A stretch of 64,000 nt of DNA from Pseudomonadota bacterium (GTDB lineage Bacteria; Desulfobacterota; Desulfobulbia; Desulfobulbales; SURF-16): the NCBI GenBank assembly GCA_018897105.1, contig JAHILF010000134.1, forward strand, positions 1 through 64,000. The letters run 5' to 3'. Under the pieces are notes generated by a model. It made no database searches and was not told the origin of the DNA. It saw nothing but the letters and a program-made list of their open reading frames with translations. Positions 48,589 to 57,389 of this stretch are shown piece by piece. A program made the position numbers and the translations under genes. How positions within the stretch are numbered: position 1 is the stretch's first letter; each line of letters begins with the position of its first letter.

Positions 48589-49165
48589 CCGGCGGGATAA
48601 TGATCTTCCTGCCGATCCTGCCTCGGTTTTCCGGTGTACCGGCGATAAATCCCGCGGCGTTGATGGCCGCAGTCAGCGCATCAATGGTGATGGTGAGGCT
48701 GTTGTAATCAATGATCACCGCACGTAGATAGCTCTGGTCCGCCACTGGAATCTCCTCACCGGCCACGGTCACGGTGTCCTCGTCAAGCAGCACCTTTTCC
48801 TCGAACTGGTAACTTGCGACACCGACCAGGGCCGAGAGTTTTCCGGCCAGCACACTCCAGGGCGGTTCTCCTGCCTCGTCATCGTGGCCCAGAGAGATGC
48901 GCACACATTTTGTTACGCCTGCGCCGAGCAGATCCAGGGGCGAGAAGAACTCCGTATTGCCGTCGACAATGCGCCACCACTTGCGCGGGGCCTTATAATA
49001 TTTGTATGCCAGGTGGTCAAGCCGGTCGCCCTGCTCGATGGTGTGCTGAAAGGCGCCGTCTGTTTCCGGCGTGGCGCGCAGGGTCACGGACTTGAACCTG
49101 CGGGCCTTGGCATCGATGGTCACTGTAAACGGCTGTTTTCTGTAGCGTGAGTTCTTGTAAAACAT
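48575..49165 (-). CDS. LysM-domain hub protein (C-terminal part of Pvc7)
   Basis: 196 residues. A LysM-like motif (HTIEQGDRLDHLAYKYYKAPRKWWRIVDGN, about 40-70) is characteristic of the eCIS baseplate protein Pvc7/Afp7 and of phage gp53, where it helps join hub and wedge. The remainder is beta-rich, with VLLDEDTVTVAGEEIPV and SLTITIDALTAAINAAGF. In PVC-type loci the LysM domain is fused to a CIS-tube domain; here that domain is the separate gene upstream, three bases away. Confidence 0.85.
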   Translation of the reverse strand: MFYKNSRYRKQPFTVTIDAKARRFKSVTLRATPETDGAFQHTIEQGDRLDHLAYKYYKAPRKWWRIVDGNTEFFSPLDLLGAGVTKCVRISLGHDDEAGEPPWSVLAGKLSALVGVASYQFEEKVLLDEDTVTVAGEEIPVADQSYLRAVIIDYNSLTITIDALTAAINAAGFIAGTPENRGRIGRKIIIPPDAPA

Positions 49166-49168
49166 CTC

Positions 49169-49915
49169 TTATCCCGGGATCACCACATCGGTAATATTGA
49201 TGAGATTGGTCACATTAAGCACCGACATGACCTCTTTCATCGCCTTTGAATACTTGAAGACCGGATTCGGCCCCTCAATCACCGTGAGACTCACCGCCAC
49301 GCTTGCCCGGATGGGGTTGAGGTCCGTACTGAACTCGGTCTCCGTGATGTTCATGCTGTTGATGTTCACCGGCAGCACCCTTTTACGGCCCCAGATGAAG
49401 AGGATCATCGGCGGGTTTTCCCCGCGGGTAAAGGAAAAGCCGCCGGAAGAGCCCAAAAGCGAGCCCAGCGCCGCACCCAGCATGCTTTCACTCTTGGGGT
49501 AGACCATGAGTTCCAGGGTGCAGAGCTGGGGCATGATGCCGAACTGCTCGGTGATGGGATCGCCGTCATTGAGCTTGTCCGTGGCATCCAGGCGGATGTC
49601 GAAGGTGATCATCTCCTCGCCCACCTTGACCTGCTGCTGCCGCTGCAGCTCCAGCAGATCGGAGAATTCCTCCCGCTGGTGGAACTGCCTCAGCGTCGAG
49701 CCGGCCGCCACCTGCCTGCTCCGTCTCGCCTCCTCGCTCTGGCCCGCCGGCGCAGTCTGGTTCGGAGCATTGGGCACGGCAAAGGTCAGACTGCGGTTGC
49801 GCACCAGTTGCACCGGGTTGAACTGGAACGGCACAATCAGCGGCGGGATGCTGAGTCCATACTCCACAAAGGCACCACGCAGAATTTTCGGTTTATTGGT
49901 AAAGCCGCCGGGCAT
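49169..49915 (-). CDS. CIS-tube-domain hub protein (N-terminal part of Pvc7)
   Basis: 248 residues with the contractile-injection-system tube domain: VPFQFNPVQLVRNRSLTF at the start, ITFDIRLDATDKLNDGDPIT, LELMVYPKS, PMILFIWGRKRVLPVNINSMNITETEFSTDLNPIRASVAVSLTV (split across two strands) and a C-terminal helix. It probably forms the hub ring between tube and spike. The start at 49915 (MPGGFTNKPKIL) is chosen since GAGAGGA lies before it and the longer frame runs back into the upstream gene. It lies 10 bases after the DUF4157 gene. Confidence 0.87.
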   Translation of the reverse strand: MPGGFTNKPKILRGAFVEYGLSIPPLIVPFQFNPVQLVRNRSLTFAVPNAPNQTAPAGQSEEARRSRQVAAGSTLRQFHQREEFSDLLELQRQQQVKVGEEMITFDIRLDATDKLNDGDPITEQFGIMPQLCTLELMVYPKSESMLGAALGSLLGSSGGFSFTRGENPPMILFIWGRKRVLPVNINSMNITETEFSTDLNPIRASVAVSLTVIEGPNPVFKYSKAMKEVMSVLNVTNLINITDVVIPG

Positions 49916-49925
49916 GGCTATCCTC

Positions 49926-51392
49926 TCATGTATCCACAAAGTTCCAGTTGTCGATAATGCGACTTCCCCCGTGGATCGGGGCATTGTTGACGTCAACACC
50001 AGGAAGAACCGCGCTGCGATTAATGGGTCCACCTGAGCTGATGGTTACCCGGGAATTAAGCGGCTGGGTTGTATTAAATTTGCCGGCTACCCCGAAATTC
50101 CAGTGGACGTGGTTCAAATGGCGGAAGGCGTTGGCCCCGGTGCCGGTGGGCACGTGTCGGGCGCTCAGGGTGGCCACGAAGCCCACGCCGTAATTAAACC
50201 AGCCCCGGGTGCTGTTGCGCGTCGGCTCGGGGTTGTCCCATGGCTGCTCGGAGGTTTTCGGACCGTCCCGCATGACCGGGGTGCGGGTGTCGCCGTTTGC
50301 CGTAAAGCTCTGGGCCCGCCAGTCGGAATACCAGGTGTTGGCGGCGCCGGTCGCGTCCCGCTGCGGCAGGGCTCCACTGACGGAATAGTGTCGATGGGTC
50401 CGGTTGCTGCCCGTGCCCCACCAGATATTCTGCCACGCGGACTTCACCACCTGGTGATGGGCGGTCTCCCAGTCTCCGAAAGGGTCACCCGGGTTGCCGT
50501 GGATTGTGACATCCGGCTCCCAGCGAAACGTTTCTTCCGGGTCAACGGAACGCAGTTGAAAACCGGTGGCGGTCTCGTTTTTCGACATGTCGCTGGTGTT
50601 GATGGTGCCGTCGGTGGTGGTAAAGCTGATGGCCCGCTGGATGCGCGCCGTATGGGACGGGCCGGGCGTGAGAATCGGCCCGTGGGAGGGCAGTGTTTGC
50701 TGCCGCATGGGCCGGGCTGTGTTTTCCGCCCATGACCGGGCCTGCTTCTCCTCATGGTCATCAGGGCCTGCTATCCTGAGATCGGCAGGAGGCGGCAGGG
50801 ATGTATGCTGCTGTTGATAGGCGTGGGCCATTTCATGGGCCAGCAGTTCCTGGCCGGCAGCGCTTTGCGGCGCAAATTGCCCCTTGCCGAAGACAATGCG
50901 GTTGCCGGCGGTGAAGGCCCTGGCCCCGAGTGCTGCTGCGGCCTCATGGGCGGCATGATTGTTGTAAATGCGGATACCCTGCCGAGGCGATCCCAGGATA
51001 TTTTCCACGGGCTTTCTGGCCGAGGCGGGCAGCACCGTTCCCCCGTCGCTGGGGTCAAGCACCCTGCTAAGGGCGGGATGCACTTTGGGTGCGGCCAGGA
51101 AGCGCCGGGAGCTGTTGTCTGCCGTCATCATCCGTCGCACGAACTGGTTGCCCCGGGTCCGCTGTAAGCCCATGGCCGCCTGGTGGGCGCCTTTCTCGCC
51201 AAGGGTCTGACGGATCTGCCGCAGGTGCATGGCTGCCATATCCGGGCCCAGCGGCGCGATGCCCAGTTCCGCCAGGCGGTTGCCGGATTCGAGCTGCGGT
51301 GTTCTGCCCTTGCGGTATATGGCGGCGCTTTTTTTCGCAAGCCCCGGATCAAGGGTGTGGGGGCGGAGGTTGGTCTGTATCCTTCTGGTCAT
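49926..51392 (-). CDS. DUF4157 eCIS-core protein, candidate cargo or metallopeptidase
   Basis: 488 residues. The eCIS-core DUF4157 domain lies about 120-200, with IRIYNNHAAHEAAAALGARAFT and the zincin-like LLAHEMAHAYQQQ (HExxH near residue 185). DUF4157 proteins accompany eCIS loci widely and are often fused to variable toxin-like domains. Here the C-terminal ~230 residues (from about SFTTTDGTIN) are Trp-rich and polar (WETAHHQVVKSAWQNIWWG, GWFNYGVGFVATLSARHVP, HLNHVHWNFGVAGKF) and not recognised, so they are a cargo or effector candidate. The start (ATGA overlap with the AAA+ gene) is firm. Confidence 0.82.
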   Translation of the reverse strand: MTRRIQTNLRPHTLDPGLAKKSAAIYRKGRTPQLESGNRLAELGIAPLGPDMAAMHLRQIRQTLGEKGAHQAAMGLQRTRGNQFVRRMMTADNSSRRFLAAPKVHPALSRVLDPSDGGTVLPASARKPVENILGSPRQGIRIYNNHAAHEAAAALGARAFTAGNRIVFGKGQFAPQSAAGQELLAHEMAHAYQQQHTSLPPPADLRIAGPDDHEEKQARSWAENTARPMRQQTLPSHGPILTPGPSHTARIQRAISFTTTDGTINTSDMSKNETATGFQLRSVDPEETFRWEPDVTIHGNPGDPFGDWETAHHQVVKSAWQNIWWGTGSNRTHRHYSVSGALPQRDATGAANTWYSDWRAQSFTANGDTRTPVMRDGPKTSEQPWDNPEPTRNSTRGWFNYGVGFVATLSARHVPTGTGANAFRHLNHVHWNFGVAGKFNTTQPLNSRVTISSGGPINRSAVLPGVDVNNAPIHGGSRIIDNWNFVDT

Positions 51393-53623
51393 GGTTGGCC
51401 CTCCTGCTTTCTCTCCATCAGGATCTTCCGCTCATCCCAGAGTCTGCCGATTTTCTCATACTCTCGTTTGAGCCCATGGAAGATATGTTTCATGGTGATG
51501 CCTTCCTTGTTTTCCGCAGCAGCCTGAAAAGCCGCATTCAAGACGATATTGCGGATATTGGCCCCGGAAAGAACGAAGCGCCTTGCCAGGTATTCATAGT
51601 CGATTTCTTCACCAGCCGGAGTCTCGGCCGGGAAATGGTTCTTCCAGATATGCCGACGCAATGATTCGTCGGGAAAGGGGAATTCAATAATAAACCGGAG
51701 TCGGCGGGTGAAGGCCTCATCCATATTGGCGCGCAGATTGGTCGCCAGGATAACCATGCCCTCATGTTCTTCCATCTTCTGCAGGAGATAGCTCGTTTCA
51801 ATGTTGGCATATCTGTCGTGGGCGTCGGAGATCTCGGTCCTTTTGCCGAAAAGGGCATCCGCCTCGTCAAAGAAGAGAATGGCGTTACTCCGCTCCGCTT
51901 CCCTGAATATGCGGCAGAGATTTTTTTCCGTCTCGCCGATATATTTACTGACAACGCCGGACAGGTCTATGCGGTAAAGATCGAGCTGTAATGCGCTGGC
52001 AATGACTTGGGCCGCCATGGTTTTCCCGGTGCCGGGCGGGCCGGAGAACAGAACGCTCTGGCCCTTGCCGGAAGAGAGTTTGCGGGCAAATCCCCATTCG
52101 GTGAGAACCTGGTATTGGTGTTTGACCTGACTGCATATCTCCTTCAGCAGTGACATCTTGTCCCCCGGCAGGACGAGATCATCCCAGCCGTATACGGCGG
52201 CAATCCTGCAGGCCAACTCCTCCAGACCATGATTGGACCGGCTGCGGCATCCCGCGTAATAATCTACCAGAGAGGGGCTCTTTTCCCCACCGTTCATGGC
52301 GTGATTGATCCGGGCCTGGCGGGCTGCTCCTTCAATCTGGCCTGGGGTCAGCATGAAGCTGCGGGCCAGTCTGGCGGACCAGTTTTCTCTCACATCCTCG
52401 GCCTGATCGCCCATCATACTCCGCCAGACCTGTTCCCGTAATGGCACCTCCGCCTCGGAAACCTGCAGGGAGATGAATTCGATATCGGCAAAATAGCCGG
52501 GACGGGACCATGGCTTTTCACCGGACATGAAGACCAGCCAGCCGAATTCGGCAACAGCACGGCTGATTTTTTTGAAAACGGCGTCGTCGGCATCTCCGGC
52601 CTGCTGGAGACACGTCACATTTTCCAGCGAGACGATGGCCCGTGACAGGAGTCCTTCCCGGAAGGCAAGCCGCAGGGCGGTGTCACGCTCCGCCGCATCA
52701 GCAGGCAGGAGTTCCAGGTCAAGGATAAGGAGGGGACAGCGCAGTTCGGTGCATATTGCTAAAGCCAGGTCGCGTTTTCCGGCCCCTCGGGGGCCATGCA
52801 GATGGAGAATGGTTTTTTCATGCTGCACCTGCCTGTTTATGTGGCGGTACACGAGATTGCGCAGCCGTTCCTTGGTTTGCTGATCAACGCGTACCTGATC
52901 CATGGGGCATGAGGGGATGAACAGGCGGCCGAAACCGTCGATGCGCGCATCAACGGTATTATTGCCCAGGATGAAATCCACGATGCGCGGGTCCACTTCG
53001 ATGGGCTGGGCCAGGGCGCCTGATTCGGAGTGGCTGTGGTCAGGTGCGGCCTGCAATATGCCGCTCCGGAAAAGCGGTGAGCCCCGGGAGAGAAGGGGCC
53101 GCACCATCCATCTTTCATCCGGACTTAGGCAGAGCAGGTCCAGAACGAGAGCCATGCCCGGTTTGCGCCTGGTATAGTCATCCTGCAGATAGGCGTAGAG
53201 CGTGTCATATTTCTGGTCCAGTTCGGGAGCCAGACAGATAATAAGGATTTGCGCCTCCAGGGGCGATAATTGAAACATGTCCTTCAGGCAGGGAATGGCG
53301 AGATGGATGCCGTTGGCAAGGCGTGCGGAAATTTTCCCAGCGATCTCCTCCCGGTGCGCGGCAATCCGTTTTCTGAGCGCCCTCATCCCGGGGCTGTCAG
53401 GTGCCGTGCTGCTCTCTTCTGCCAGCAGCCGGTCAATCCTTTCATGGGAGATGAACATCTGGCCGCAAGAGGCGTCTTCCTGGGCCGGATTCCGCAGCCG
53501 GAACCGCATGGCCTGGTGACTGATCAGCAGATCGAGATGTTTCAACTCATCCCTGATGTGGTCGAAATTCTCTTCATAGGTCAGGGGACGGCGCTCTTCT
53601 TTTTTCATGGCCCGGATATTCAC
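51389..53623 (-). CDS. AAA+ ATPase of the eCIS (Pvc15-like)
   Basis: 744 residues. The N-terminal half is a winged-helix/degenerate ATPase module (HLHGPRGAGKRDLALAI at about 280 is a second P-loop-like motif). The canonical AAA+ core follows: Walker A GPPGTGKT at about 528, Walker B ILFFDEADALFG, sensor-1-like VILATNLRANMDEAFTRR and an arginine-finger stretch. Pvc15 ATPases are needed to assemble eCIS particles, possibly for loading cargo or the tube. The start is GTG at 53623 in a GTGA overlap with the DUF4255 gene, with GAGGTGA upstream; an ATG at 53608 is the alternative. Confidence 0.94.
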   Translation of the reverse strand: MNIRAMKKEERRPLTYEENFDHIRDELKHLDLLISHQAMRFRLRNPAQEDASCGQMFISHERIDRLLAEESSTAPDSPGMRALRKRIAAHREEIAGKISARLANGIHLAIPCLKDMFQLSPLEAQILIICLAPELDQKYDTLYAYLQDDYTRRKPGMALVLDLLCLSPDERWMVRPLLSRGSPLFRSGILQAAPDHSHSESGALAQPIEVDPRIVDFILGNNTVDARIDGFGRLFIPSCPMDQVRVDQQTKERLRNLVYRHINRQVQHEKTILHLHGPRGAGKRDLALAICTELRCPLLILDLELLPADAAERDTALRLAFREGLLSRAIVSLENVTCLQQAGDADDAVFKKISRAVAEFGWLVFMSGEKPWSRPGYFADIEFISLQVSEAEVPLREQVWRSMMGDQAEDVRENWSARLARSFMLTPGQIEGAARQARINHAMNGGEKSPSLVDYYAGCRSRSNHGLEELACRIAAVYGWDDLVLPGDKMSLLKEICSQVKHQYQVLTEWGFARKLSSGKGQSVLFSGPPGTGKTMAAQVIASALQLDLYRIDLSGVVSKYIGETEKNLCRIFREAERSNAILFFDEADALFGKRTEISDAHDRYANIETSYLLQKMEEHEGMVILATNLRANMDEAFTRRLRFIIEFPFPDESLRRHIWKNHFPAETPAGEEIDYEYLARRFVLSGANIRNIVLNAAFQAAAENKEGITMKHIFHGLKREYEKIGRLWDERKILMERKQEGQP

Positions 53624-54459
53624 CCTGTCACCTCAAAAAAAAGAGTCTTTCTTGTCAGGTGGGATATGTCCACCCGCATCTCATAAAAACCGGGCGCGAG
53701 ATCGGCCGGAATGTTGAGACTGAAAGAGTCGCCGGTCAGATCAAGGCCTGCGAGGACCGGTCTGCGCATCAGTGATACGTAAGCCTTCCAGCCGGCGAGA
53801 TTTTTGCCGCTGATGGTCACGCCGGCCCCTGCCGGAGCAGCCATGGGCGTGATCATTTCCACAGTGGGGGGCAGAAACGGCGCGGACACATCCGGCACGC
53901 CCACCTGGCGCACCCGTTTGGCCATGGTCAGCTCACTGGCGGACAGCATGTCAAGCTGCACCACCGCTACCTCATAGGCCACGGAAAGCCGGTAGGGTTG
54001 GGAAAAGGTGCTCCACACATTGCCCATCTCTTCAAGCTCGACAGGGTTCTGCATGACCTTGATCTGCTCCCTGGCCCCGGCCAGTTCCTCAGTCAGATAG
54101 TCGGCCGGGATGACCGGGTTTTCATACAGGACCCGCATGGCCTCCCCCAGGATTTCATGGCTTGGGGCGTTGCCTGTCTGCTGGTCGTTGTGGGCATAAG
54201 GGGTCATCAGATAATGGAGATGCAGGGACAAGGGCGGCGGCACCAACCGGCTCGGATTGTCGGCCCTGGCCTGCCAGTCCAGGTTTTTCAGCAGCGGACT
54301 TTCCAGCACCTTGTACAGATAGAGGTTGACCCGCCGGTCTCCCCCCTTCTCGTGGGGGGACAGGATGGTGACATCCACCTCCGGCGTCAGGGTCATCTCA
54401 CCGAGCAGGAGGCTGCGCAGCGATTCGCTGACCAATCCAATTGCTGTTGATACGCTCAC
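53620..54459 (-). CDS. DUF4255 cap/tail-terminator protein (Pvc16-like)
   Basis: 279 residues. The DUF4255 domain (about 1-185) is clear: GLVSESLRSLL, RRVNLYLYKVLESPLLKNLDW, PLSLHLHYLMTPYAHNDQQTGNAPSHEILGEAMRVL (seen in pieces) and LSVAYEVAVVQL. In PVC-type particles this protein caps the sheath and tube at the end far from the baseplate. A C-terminal IPT/Ig-like domain (about 195-279; VEMITPMAAPAGAGVTISGKN) is appended, which is common in this family. The start is GTG at 54459, with AAAGGG upstream. Confidence 0.93.
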   Translation of the reverse strand: MSVSTAIGLVSESLRSLLLGEMTLTPEVDVTILSPHEKGGDRRVNLYLYKVLESPLLKNLDWQARADNPSRLVPPPLSLHLHYLMTPYAHNDQQTGNAPSHEILGEAMRVLYENPVIPADYLTEELAGAREQIKVMQNPVELEEMGNVWSTFSQPYRLSVAYEVAVVQLDMLSASELTMAKRVRQVGVPDVSAPFLPPTVEMITPMAAPAGAGVTISGKNLAGWKAYVSLMRRPVLAGLDLTGDSFSLNIPADLAPGFYEMRVDISHLTRKTLFFEVTG

Positions 54460-54470
54460 AAGTCGGCCCT

Positions 54471-55934
54471 TTATCTGATCATTTTTAAGGTTGTGCGAGC
54501 CATATAGCTCCGTTCCCAGAAGGCGGACGGTACGCGGCCGCGGTTCCTGGCGCCTGCTGTCCGGTTGATCACTACCACCTGTTGCACTGGCGTCTGCGGC
54601 GGGGTTTCCGCCTCAACGGCGGTGTTCTGTTCATTGCCATGGGCCTCGGCAGCCGTGTTTTTTTTGCTGACCAGCTCATAGAATGTCCGTCGCAATTCCT
54701 CGATCTGCCGGACGCCATCCGCATCCGGCCGCCTGGCCGGGGTGACAGAGGTATTGAACTTTTCAGCCCCAGGCTCCACCTGAGCCTGGACCGGCGGATG
54801 CTGCTGCCCCTGTCGTGCGACAAGGGCCGGCTTGATCTCATTGGCAGCGGCGGCGATTGCCGTTAGGCGGCCGTGCTCCGTGCTGTTGCCAGCCGAGACT
54901 CGTGGCTGGCTTCTCTGCTCGGCGACAGGCTGGGTTGCCTGTGCTGATGCGGTAGTTACAGTATGTGCTGTTTGTAGCGTTGCACCCATATTAGGAGCGG
55001 CTGCAGAAAATGCTGCCGATGTTCCCGGGGTCTGTCGGTCAGCGGGGGGCGGTGCTGGTTCCGTTCCGCCCTGCCTGGGCACTGGCCGCTTGCCATGCAC
55101 CATTGCCGCACTCTCCTGCCGGGTCTGGCCGGCAGGCAGCGTGCCAGGCTGTGACGACGGGGTGGGCGGCTGGTCCGCTGCCGGCAGTTCTGTATCGTTC
55201 GCGGCGGTCGCCAGGGCGGCAAAAAACTGTCTGACCGTCGACCTGCCTGGAATGGCAATCTCCTGTCTGTTGCCGTGCAGCGCGTTCAGCTCCCCGCCTG
55301 CCCCAGTCTGTCGGAGCGCTTCAGCCTTTTCTGGCTCAGCCATGATCTGTGTTCTGTCCGGCATCATTTGGACCGGGGGACGGGCCCGGGCCTGCAGCGC
55401 TGTTGCTGTATCACTTGGACGGTGCGTATTCACAGCAACCGGCCCGGTCCTCAGCTTCTCTCCACCTTGGGCATTGTGCTGCATGGCCCGCGCTTCATGA
55501 ACAGCCTGGGGAGACTCGCCCGGGGTAAGCGGCTGGGGCATATTCCGGACATTATCGGTAGTCTGAGGCGTCGTCTGGCGGGCATCTTGTGAGGAAGCGC
55601 CCACGGTCATGGCCGGTGGAATTTCCGTTCCCCTGTTTATTCCGTCCAGGGTTTCCTCTTTGCCGCCCGTCTGATCAGCCGGGAGCTTGGAATAGGGTGA
55701 GGTAACCAAAGGTTCTTCAAAGCCCGGTTGATCTGCCGAGAGCCGGGAAAAGGGTGAGGGAGCCAAAGGTTCTTCAAAGCCCGAATGCCTCTGGTAGCGG
55801 AAGGCACCCGGCGGCAGTGGCCCATGTCCCTGCAGACTGCCGGCCAACTTGTCCGGCAGTCCGAGCAGTGAGCGCACCCGCCGGGAGGGGCTTGCTCCGC
55901 TGTTCTGCTTATGGGTGTTTTCTTCACTATGCAT
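54471..55934 (-). CDS. Low-complexity, disordered eCIS-locus protein with tandem repeat
   Basis: 487 residues very rich in Ala, Pro, Gln and Thr, with no hydrophobic core apparent until the end. Near residues 50-90 there is a 19-residue tandem repeat (GFEEPLAPSPFSRLSADQP, then GFEEPLVTSPYSKLPADQT). The last ~80 residues regain regular structure (RRPDADGVRQIEELRRTFYEL, VQQVVVINRTAGARNRG, FWERSYMARTTLKMI). Sitting between the hub chaperone-like and cap genes, it may be a tether or a short tape-measure substitute; no long helical tape measure is encoded elsewhere in the locus. The ATG overlaps the upstream gene by eight bases. Confidence 0.65.
   Translation of the reverse strand: MHSEENTHKQNSGASPSRRVRSLLGLPDKLAGSLQGHGPLPPGAFRYQRHSGFEEPLAPSPFSRLSADQPGFEEPLVTSPYSKLPADQTGGKEETLDGINRGTEIPPAMTVGASSQDARQTTPQTTDNVRNMPQPLTPGESPQAVHEARAMQHNAQGGEKLRTGPVAVNTHRPSDTATALQARARPPVQMMPDRTQIMAEPEKAEALRQTGAGGELNALHGNRQEIAIPGRSTVRQFFAALATAANDTELPAADQPPTPSSQPGTLPAGQTRQESAAMVHGKRPVPRQGGTEPAPPPADRQTPGTSAAFSAAAPNMGATLQTAHTVTTASAQATQPVAEQRSQPRVSAGNSTEHGRLTAIAAAANEIKPALVARQGQQHPPVQAQVEPGAEKFNTSVTPARRPDADGVRQIEELRRTFYELVSKKNTAAEAHGNEQNTAVEAETPPQTPVQQVVVINRTAGARNRGRVPSAFWERSYMARTTLKMIR
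55671..55784. repeat. 2 x 57-bp in-frame tandem repeat
   Basis: Two copies of a 57-base unit (shared core CCAAAGGTTCTTCAAAGCCC on the plus strand) inside the 54471-55934 gene, encoding the GFEEPL.. repeat. The copies differ at several positions, so the duplication is not very recent. Confidence 0.85.
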
Positions 55935-56799
55935 GGTTCAACCGCTCCATTTCCTCAGATAAAACCTCAATATAACGCCGCCGGTTCTGCCGGGTCATGC
56001 CGAGGATTTCTTTTTCGCTCCAGTGATAATGAAAGGCCAGGTAGTGCACCTCTTTCAGCAGCAGGTCAAGCCGGGTGTTCAGCTCTGCCATGACGAATTC
56101 CTGCACATCAAAGGCGGCGGTGAAGCTGCGGTCGCACACCGGGCAGCGAGCCTCAAAGCTTGTGCTGATCCTGGGGGCCAGCCGTTCCATTTCCTGCTCG
56201 ATTTCCGCCTTGGCCGTGGGGGGCAGAGTGATGATATCCGCCATGGCCGGGCGGACAGCATCGATACTTTCCACGCAGCGGGCCAGCAATTTGTCCGCCG
56301 CCATGTCTTCATTGCTGTCCAGCAGGTGGGTCAGCATTTCCTGATCCTCGCCGTTGGGCAGCCGGAAGGTGACAATGTTGCCGCCCGCTGCCGGCGAAAG
56401 TTGCAGCCGGTGCCACAGCGATCCTTGTGGCGACTGGGTGATAGGAATGTTCTCCGTGGCAAAGTCAATATCCGCCCGTGCCCTGCAATCCGGGAAGCTG
56501 CAGTTGATCACCGCCTGGATGTTGCGCCCGAAGGTCATTTCCCGCAGCTTTAACAACAGGAAGAGTCGGTCCCCCACCAAGAGACGGCGGACCATCCCCT
56601 CTGTCACCTGATCGATGCTGCCGATTTTGTCGATGCAGCGGCTGAGCAGGGCGGTGAGCAGTACCGGGGCCGGGGTGCCGTTTCTGCCAGCCACCATTCT
56701 TTCACTAAAACCGCAGAGCGGGGAGAGAATGACATGGTCATGCACCTGCCCGTCATCATCGACAAAGCCCCCAGGCAGCTGAAACGCCATGCGATCCAT
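55927..56799 (-). CDS. T4-type baseplate hub assembly chaperone-like protein with zinc-finger cysteines
   Basis: 290 residues. The overall pattern (MAFQLPGGFVDDDGQVHDHV at the start, GDRLFLLLKLREMTFG, FRLPNGEDQEMLTHLLD) matches T4 gp26/gp51-related hub-assembly proteins found in eCIS and phage loci. Two CxxC/CxxxC-type sites are visible: CSFPDCRARADID and ARCPVCDRSFTAAFD, which could bind zinc. The C-terminus (LLKEVHYLAFHYHWSEKEIL, MTRQNRRRYIEVLSEEME) is the typical helical tail of these proteins. Either of two closely spaced ATGs could be the start; the first follows AGGTAAGCC. Confidence 0.82.
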   Translation of the reverse strand: MDRMAFQLPGGFVDDDGQVHDHVILSPLCGFSERMVAGRNGTPAPVLLTALLSRCIDKIGSIDQVTEGMVRRLLVGDRLFLLLKLREMTFGRNIQAVINCSFPDCRARADIDFATENIPITQSPQGSLWHRLQLSPAAGGNIVTFRLPNGEDQEMLTHLLDSNEDMAADKLLARCVESIDAVRPAMADIITLPPTAKAEIEQEMERLAPRISTSFEARCPVCDRSFTAAFDVQEFVMAELNTRLDLLLKEVHYLAFHYHWSEKEILGMTRQNRRRYIEVLSEEMERLNHA

Positions 56800-56806
56800 G
56801 GCTTAC

Positions 56807-57307
56807 CTAACTTTCTGTGGGTTCTGTGACGGCGGTATCGCGCTCCCATCCCTCGTTTTCCAGCTTGATGGTCTGGATCATCACCGCGTTGCCGCCCGCG
56901 TCCAGTTCCGGCAGGGCCTGGTATTCGGAAATCCAGCAGCGGTAGACCCGGTAGGACAGCACCTTGCTGCCCTGCAGGTTGAAGACGTCAATGACGATAT
57001 CCTTGCGGAAATTCTTCAACGACATGGATGAATCGCCCTGATAGTTATTGATCAGATTGGCCCATTCCTCAAAGGCGGTGTCGTGGGTGACGCCGGCCTC
57101 AAGGGTGATGCCGTCATAGGATGTCTTGCCAGGTAGCTTACGGCTGGAACTCGGGTCCCCCCCCTCCCGCCAATCCGTCACCTCTGTGGTTTTCTTCAGG
57201 GCACTGCACTTGGAGAGCCCTGCCACGTATTTGCCTTCCCATTTGATTTTGAATTTGAAATTCCGGTAGGGATCAAACCGGTGGGTGTTTACTGTAAACT
57301 GTGCCAT
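56807..57307 (-). CDS. eCIS inner tube protein (gp19-like, Pvc1/Pvc5-type)
   Basis: 166 residues, the standard size. It has the tube fold signature: DPYRNFKFKIKWEGKYVAG at the N-terminus, CSALKKTTEVTDWREGGDP, KLPGKTSYDGITLEAGVTHD, WISEYQALPELDAGGNAV and TIKLENEGWERD. It polymerises into the inner tube that is driven through the target envelope. It is encoded 82 bases downstream of the single sheath gene, with a GGGAGAAAAGAT ribosome binding site. Only one tube gene is seen, besides the hub-type CIS-tube protein at 49169. Confidence 0.95.
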   Translation of the reverse strand: MAQFTVNTHRFDPYRNFKFKIKWEGKYVAGLSKCSALKKTTEVTDWREGGDPSSSRKLPGKTSYDGITLEAGVTHDTAFEEWANLINNYQGDSSMSLKNFRKDIVIDVFNLQGSKVLSYRVYRCWISEYQALPELDAGGNAVMIQTIKLENEGWERDTAVTEPTES

Positions 57308-57389
57308 ATCTTTTCTCCCCCATTGCTCTTGGGCTATTTATGATTTTTCAACTTTAATAAATCTGCAATCTGCAATCCGCATTCCCTAA

